A stretch of 35,781 bases of DNA from positions 1-35,781 of the forward strand of contig QMSB01000009.1 in assembly GCA_003650815.1 (NCBI GenBank), given 5' to 3'. The notes below the pieces were generated by a model that saw only the letters and a list, made by a program, of their open reading frames with translations, was not told the origin of the DNA and did no database searches. Each line of letters begins with the position of its first letter. Within the stretch, counting starts at the first letter, position 1. Below, one piece after another: positions 32,233-35,781 of the stretch. The position numbers were made by a program, and so were the translations under genes. Origin of the DNA: Thermoprotei archaeon (lineage in GTDB: Archaea > Thermoproteota > Thermoprotei > Thermofilales > B15-G2).

Positions 32233-32388
32233 CTAGCGTCTACCTGAAAGAGGTGCATAGAGTATTCTTCTCCTATAATTTCGAGAGTTCCGTCTACGTG
32301 GTATTAGGTTTTTCTTAGGCTTTGGAGGTATCTTCGGTGTGGCATTTCTTACTTTTCCAGCTTTAGTCAAGCTTCCGTGACTGGGCAT
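32233..32388 (-). CDS. rps30e: Ribosomal protein eS30
   Basis: The frame encodes 51 residues. It starts [20 protein letters not shown], continues with [20 protein letters not shown] and ends [10 protein letters not shown], which is characteristic of eS30. The protein reaches into the decoding site of the small subunit. eS30 occurs in crenarchaeal-type lineages and eukaryotes and is missing from Euryarchaeota. The ATG is about 25 bases from the TATA box shared with gatD, so the message is probably leaderless. Confidence 0.95.
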   Translation of the reverse strand: MPSHGSLTKAGKVRNATPKIPPKPKKNLIPRRRNSRNYRRRILYAPLSGRR

Positions 32389-32405
32389 AGGATAAGAAGA
32401 GTAAA

Positions 32406-32418
32406 TTAATATATAAAT
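32406..32418. promoter_or_regulatory. Shared bidirectional TATA box of eS30 and gatD
   Basis: TTAATATATAAAT is nearly symmetric. Its centre is about 25 bases from the eS30 ATG (minus) and about 31 bases from the gatD ATG (plus). Only 54 bases separate the two start codons, so one AT-rich element must serve both directions. Confidence 0.65.
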
Positions 32419-32442
32419 CCTTCTCTAAGATTAGTCTTAGCG

Positions 32443-33759
32443 ATGGAAGAATATGGAGGGTATTCTACAGAAATAGTAGAGGTACTAGAAAAGCTAGGTA
32501 TAGATATTTACGACAGAATACGTGTTGAGAAAGATGGAGTTGTTTACGAAGGTTTACTTATGCCTAGACCTTTCTACGGGGATCCGCGGTGTATCGTAAT
32601 AAAGCTTGATAATGGATATAATATTGGTATATATTTTAGCGGAGAAACTCGAATAAGACTCGTCAGCAAAAGTGAAAAGAGGATAATAGAAGAGATTAAA
32701 GAACATTTAAGGGAAGGGGAAATTACTGTAATCAATACAGGTGGAACTATTTCATCCAAGGTAGATTACTTAACGGGAGCAGTCTATCCATCTTTCTCTG
32801 CAAAGGATTTATATGAAATGGTGCCTGAAATAAGAGATATAGCTAAAATAAAGGCAAGACCACTTTTTAATATCTTAAGCGAAGACATGACTCCTGATCG
32901 CTGGAAAATGATGGCTAAGGCGGTTTATGAGGAGTTTAAGAGCGGGGCTAAAGCCGTAATACTGACACACGGAACTGATACTATGCATTACTCTGCCGCA
33001 GCGCTGGCTTTTGCTGTTAGGAAAACACCGGGCCCAATAGTTTTCGTTGGGGCTCAAAGATCTCCTGATAGACCATCCTCTGACGCTTTCTTGAATCTTC
33101 TCTCAGCAGTCATTACAGCTAAAAAGGCTCCTTTCGGAGAATCTGTCATAGTTATGCACGGCGAGAGCAGCGACACCTACTGCTACGTCCATAGAGGTGT
33201 GAAAGCGCGGAAACTTCACACAAGCAGGAGAGATGCTTTCAAAAGTGTAAATGACAGGCCTATAGCAAAAGTAGAAAACATGAGGCTTGTAACTCTTACC
33301 AATAAGTATATTAGGCGTGAAGAAGATGCAGAGGAAATAGTATTTAAGCCTGAGTTTGATAGCAGAGTACTTCTCGTAAAAGTTCATCCCGGCTGTTCGA
33401 AGGAAATAATAGAGTGGGCGCTGGAGAAAAAGTTTCACGGCATAGTCTTAGAGGCTACAGGGCTAGGTCATGTGCCCTACTACATGGTAAAGAGCATAGA
33501 AGAGGCTGTAGCCGAGGGAGTACCTGTTCTTGTCACGAGCCAGTGCATATGGGGTAGAGTGAACCTAAATGTATACAGGAGAGGGGTTGAGTTAATTAAA
33601 GCGGGTGTAATACCGTGTGAAGATATGACACCGGAAACCGCTCTAGTCAAGCTTATGTGGACACTAGCTCAGACAAGGGATATTGAAAGAGTTAGAGAGC
33701 TTATGCTAACTAATTTCGTATATGAGATCAACAATAGATTAGGCTTAATATCTGCGTGA
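32443..33759 (+). CDS. gatD: Glu-tRNA(Gln) amidotransferase subunit D
   Basis: GatD is the asparaginase-like subunit that releases ammonia for GatE. An N-terminal AIDA-like domain (about 15-80) precedes the amidohydrolase. The catalytic threonine motifs are NTGGTIS (98-104) and THGTDTMHYSA (175-185). The C-terminal part has VEATGLGH-type and SQCIWGRVNLNVY segments. Its 438 residues are normal. The gene is coupled to gatE. Confidence 0.97.
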   Translation: MEEYGGYSTEIVEVLEKLGIDIYDRIRVEKDGVVYEGLLMPRPFYGDPRCIVIKLDNGYNIGIYFSGETRIRLVSKSEKRIIEEIKEHLREGEITVINTGGTISSKVDYLTGAVYPSFSAKDLYEMVPEIRDIAKIKARPLFNILSEDMTPDRWKMMAKAVYEEFKSGAKAVILTHGTDTMHYSAAALAFAVRKTPGPIVFVGAQRSPDRPSSDAFLNLLSAVITAKKAPFGESVIVMHGESSDTYCYVHRGVKARKLHTSRRDAFKSVNDRPIAKVENMRLVTLTNKYIRREEDAEEIVFKPEFDSRVLLVKVHPGCSKEIIEWALEKKFHGIVLEATGLGHVPYYMVKSIEEAVAEGVPVLVTSQCIWGRVNLNVYRRGVELIKAGVIPCEDMTPETALVKLMWTLAQTRDIERVRELMLTNFVYEINNRLGLISA

Positions 33760-33764
33760 TAGGT

Positions 33765-35669
33765 ATGTTCAAAGAGATAGGTCTTAAAGTAGGTATAGAG
33801 TTTCATCAAATGCTTGATACTAAAGAGAAGCTTTTCTGTAGTTGCCCAACCCTTTTAGTCAAAGAGCCAGGAGAAGCCATTATTAGGCGAAGGCTGAGAG
33901 CAACTCGCAGTGAGCTAGGAGAAGTCGATAAAGCAGCTCTACTGGAGGAGGCTAAAGGAAAAGAGTATGTATATGAGGCTCCCTCAAAGTGTTCTTGTCT
34001 CGTAGAGATGGATGAGGAACCTCCACACAACTTAAACAAAGAGGCTTTAGAAGTAGCTTTAAAAATAGCTTTAGCACTAAAGGCTAAGCCTGTTGACGAG
34101 ATACATGTAATGAGAAAAATAGTAATCGATGGATCGAATACAACAGGCTTTCAGCGAACCGCGCTAATAGCTTTAGGCGGCTTTATTGAAGTAGAAGGCA
34201 AGAAAATCCCGATTCAAACTATTTGTCTCGAAGAAGATGCTGCTAGAAAAATATCTGAAACAGATAGGGAAATAGTATACAAATTAGATAGACTAGGTAT
34301 TCCTTTAATAGAAATAGCGACAGCACCAGTAATAGAATCTCCTAAAGAAGCTGAGTTGGTCGCCGCGAAGATAGGGCAACTTCTTAGAGTAGTAGGTAAA
34401 GTAAAAAGAGGTCTCGGAACGATTAGACAGGACTTGAATATATCTATTCGAGGAGGCGGACTCGTTGAAATAAAGGGTGTCCAGTACCTCGAGCTGATAT
34501 CTAAGGTTGTTGAATACGAGGCTAAGAGACAGCTAGCACTACTGGATGTTATGAAGGAGCTTCAACGGAGAGGAGTGACTCCAGACAAGATTAAAGGAGA
34601 TATAGTGGATGTAACAGAAATATTCCGCGGAACTAAGTGTAAGATACTTAGGAATGTTATTAAACGCGGAGAAAAGGTTCTGGCAGTACTTCTGCCCGGA
34701 TTTAAGGGGATTTTAGGGAGAGAAATACAGCCCGGCAGAAGAGTGGGAACGGAGCTAGCTGACTACGCCAAGGTCTGGGGAGGAGTAAGGGGTCTTTTTC
34801 ACTCAGATGAGTTACCTAAGTACGGTATCTCTGAAGACGAAGTAAGTGCTGTCTTCGCTAAGCTAGGAGGAGATCCTAGTAGGGATGCTTTCGTAATCAT
34901 AGCTGAGGATGAGGAAAGGGCTCGTAAAGCGTTGAAAGCGGTCGTCGAAAGAGCTAGACTATTGCCAATAAAAATACCAGCGGAAACTAGGGGAGCGAAT
35001 CTCGATGGAACATCTCACTACAGCAGACCTAGACCTGGAGCCGCCAGAATGTATCCAGAGACAGACATTAGACCTGTTAGAGTTACAGATGATTTACTAA
35101 AGAAACTGGAAAAAGAACTACCTGAGCCGCCTGAAGTAAAGTACCAAAAATTTGTCAGTAAACTTGGTTTAAGCGAGGAACTTGCTCGAAAAATTCTTCT
35201 TTCATATCGGCTAGATTTATTCGAGAAAATTGTCCAAAAATATTCAAGTGTCTCGCCTACACTAGTCGCCTCTACTATAGAAAACACTATGAAGAGTCTT
35301 CAAAGAGAAGGAGTTCCTGTAGAAAATATAACTGATGAACACTTAGACGAGCTTTTCGCTAAGGTAAGTGAAGGAAAATTAGCAAAAGAAAGTATTCCTT
35401 TAGTACTCGAGTTTATAGCGAGGAATCCTTCAGCGACGATAGCCGACGCCCTGAGAGAACTTAAGCTAGAAAAAGTATCTGCTGAAGAGGTTAGGGCGTA
35501 TGTACGTGCACTAATAGATAAGCTGTCTGATGAAGTTAAAGAGAGAGGTGAGCGGGCGGATAAGATGCTCATGGGACTTGTAATGAAGAAATATAGAGGA
35601 AAGCTTGATGGTGCTATGATTTACCGTATTGTGAAGGAGGAGCTACGGAATTTTCTAAAGCTTCAGTAG
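33765..35669 (+). CDS. gatE: Glu-tRNA(Gln) amidotransferase subunit E
   Basis: GatE phosphorylates Glu on misacylated tRNA-Gln and amidates it with ammonia from GatD, giving Gln-tRNA(Gln); the pair is found only in archaea. The N-terminus GLKVGIEFHQML corresponds to the usual GLEIHQQL. MRKIVIDGSNTTGFQRT, LIEIATAPVIESP and RQDLNISIRGG follow. An inserted AspRS-like domain (about 290-410) and the C-terminal YqeY-like tail complete 634 residues. I chose the ATG at 33765; a GTG at 33756 overlapping the gatD stop would add three residues. Confidence 0.96.
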   Translation: MFKEIGLKVGIEFHQMLDTKEKLFCSCPTLLVKEPGEAIIRRRLRATRSELGEVDKAALLEEAKGKEYVYEAPSKCSCLVEMDEEPPHNLNKEALEVALKIALALKAKPVDEIHVMRKIVIDGSNTTGFQRTALIALGGFIEVEGKKIPIQTICLEEDAARKISETDREIVYKLDRLGIPLIEIATAPVIESPKEAELVAAKIGQLLRVVGKVKRGLGTIRQDLNISIRGGGLVEIKGVQYLELISKVVEYEAKRQLALLDVMKELQRRGVTPDKIKGDIVDVTEIFRGTKCKILRNVIKRGEKVLAVLLPGFKGILGREIQPGRRVGTELADYAKVWGGVRGLFHSDELPKYGISEDEVSAVFAKLGGDPSRDAFVIIAEDEERARKALKAVVERARLLPIKIPAETRGANLDGTSHYSRPRPGAARMYPETDIRPVRVTDDLLKKLEKELPEPPEVKYQKFVSKLGLSEELARKILLSYRLDLFEKIVQKYSSVSPTLVASTIENTMKSLQREGVPVENITDEHLDELFAKVSEGKLAKESIPLVLEFIARNPSATIADALRELKLEKVSAEEVRAYVRALIDKLSDEVKERGERADKMLMGLVMKKYRGKLDGAMIYRIVKEELRNFLKLQ

Positions 35670-35781
35670 ACTTTCTATTTCACTTCTTAGCTTAATATAT
35701 GTTATTTCATCTATCTCTCCTCTCTTCTTCATTTCTTCAAGCATTTTAAGTTTTTTAATTAGATCTTCTTTTCTAGCTATC
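35655..35781 (-). CDS. C-terminal part of an unidentified protein (runs off the window)
   Basis: An open minus-strand frame enters from the right edge and ends in TAG at 35655-35657. Its 41 visible residues are helical and charged (KKLKMLEEMKKRGEIDEITY), ending EIESLLKL. This resembles the short helical C-terminal (SHOCT-like) tails that read 'leucine-rich helix, K(K)xGxI, then ExxYxxLK'. It overlaps the 3' end of gatE by 15 bases. The main body of the protein is not in view, so no function is assigned. Confidence 0.55.
   Translation of the reverse strand, partial: IARKEDLIKKLKMLEEMKKRGEIDEITYIKLRSEIESLLKL

Overview
The window is a gene-dense piece of an archaeal chromosome, very probably from a hyperthermophilic or thermophilic member of the TACK group (Thermoproteota or a neighbouring lineage). 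The evidence is a set of archaeal and eukaryote-type proteins: eS19, eS30, eL20, eL31, eL39, aIF6, prefoldin alpha, archaeal NAC, GatDE, Nop5 and fibrillarin, Cgi121 and ABCE1. eS30 points to the crenarchaeal side rather than Euryarchaeota. Strong TATA boxes lie about 26 nt before start codons, many first genes look leaderless, and internal operon genes carry GGTGA-type ribosome binding sites. A tRNA-Lys gene that needs two introns to fold also fits this group. I cannot place it to genus. No CRISPR array, transposon or prophage is visible.

Layout. 1-2.5 kb: tRNA-Lys(CUU), then on the minus strand an operon of a 30-residue Trp/Glu-repeat microprotein, a TFS/RPB9-like zinc ribbon protein and ABCE1/Rli. 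2.5-3.8 kb: a lone MacB-type ABC ATPase and a Tan1-like THUMP protein. 3.8-6.4 kb (minus): class V aminotransferase, MoaD/SAMP-like protein, phosphoribosyltransferase and Cgi121 as one overlapping operon. 6.4-9.2 kb: Ogt and RtcA from a shared divergent promoter, then PadR with a CDP-alcohol phosphatidyltransferase. 9.2-19.5 kb (minus): a long translation, transcription and secretion cluster, in order of transcription eS19, eL39, eL31, aIF6, eL20, prefoldin alpha, FtsY, ArgF, SecE, Spt5/NusG, uL11, uL1, uL10, AlaRS, NAC. 19.8-26.0 kb (plus): ADP-forming acyl-CoA synthetase alpha and beta, a COG1340 coiled-coil protein, a DUF373 membrane protein, Trm-G10 methyltransferase and RNase Z. 26.0-27.0 kb (minus): UPF0200 kinase-like protein and COG1325 RNA-binding protein. 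27.0-28.1 kb: a Gfo/Idh/MocA oxidoreductase. 28.1-32.4 kb (minus): eS30, then Nop5, fibrillarin, a COG1395 regulator and Trm1. 32.4-35.7 kb: GatD and GatE, followed by the C-terminal end of an unidentified minus-strand gene.

The theme is making and modifying the translation machinery. tRNA modification or processing is represented by Tan1, Cgi121, Trm-G10, Trm1, RNase Z and GatDE, and rRNA/tRNA 2'-O-methylation by Nop5 and fibrillarin. Ribosome assembly and recycling are represented by aIF6 and ABCE1, and protein targeting by FtsY, SecE and NAC. The most unusual items are the Trp-Glu repeat microprotein next to a TFS-like protein that lacks its cleavage domain, a short uL10 with no L12 gene beside it, a SecE with an apparent second membrane segment, a perfect palindrome in front of the ADP-forming synthetase operon, and a COG1395 regulator whose HTH sits between two similar nuclease-like halves. 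Gene packing is extreme: several convergent pairs overlap at their 3' ends.
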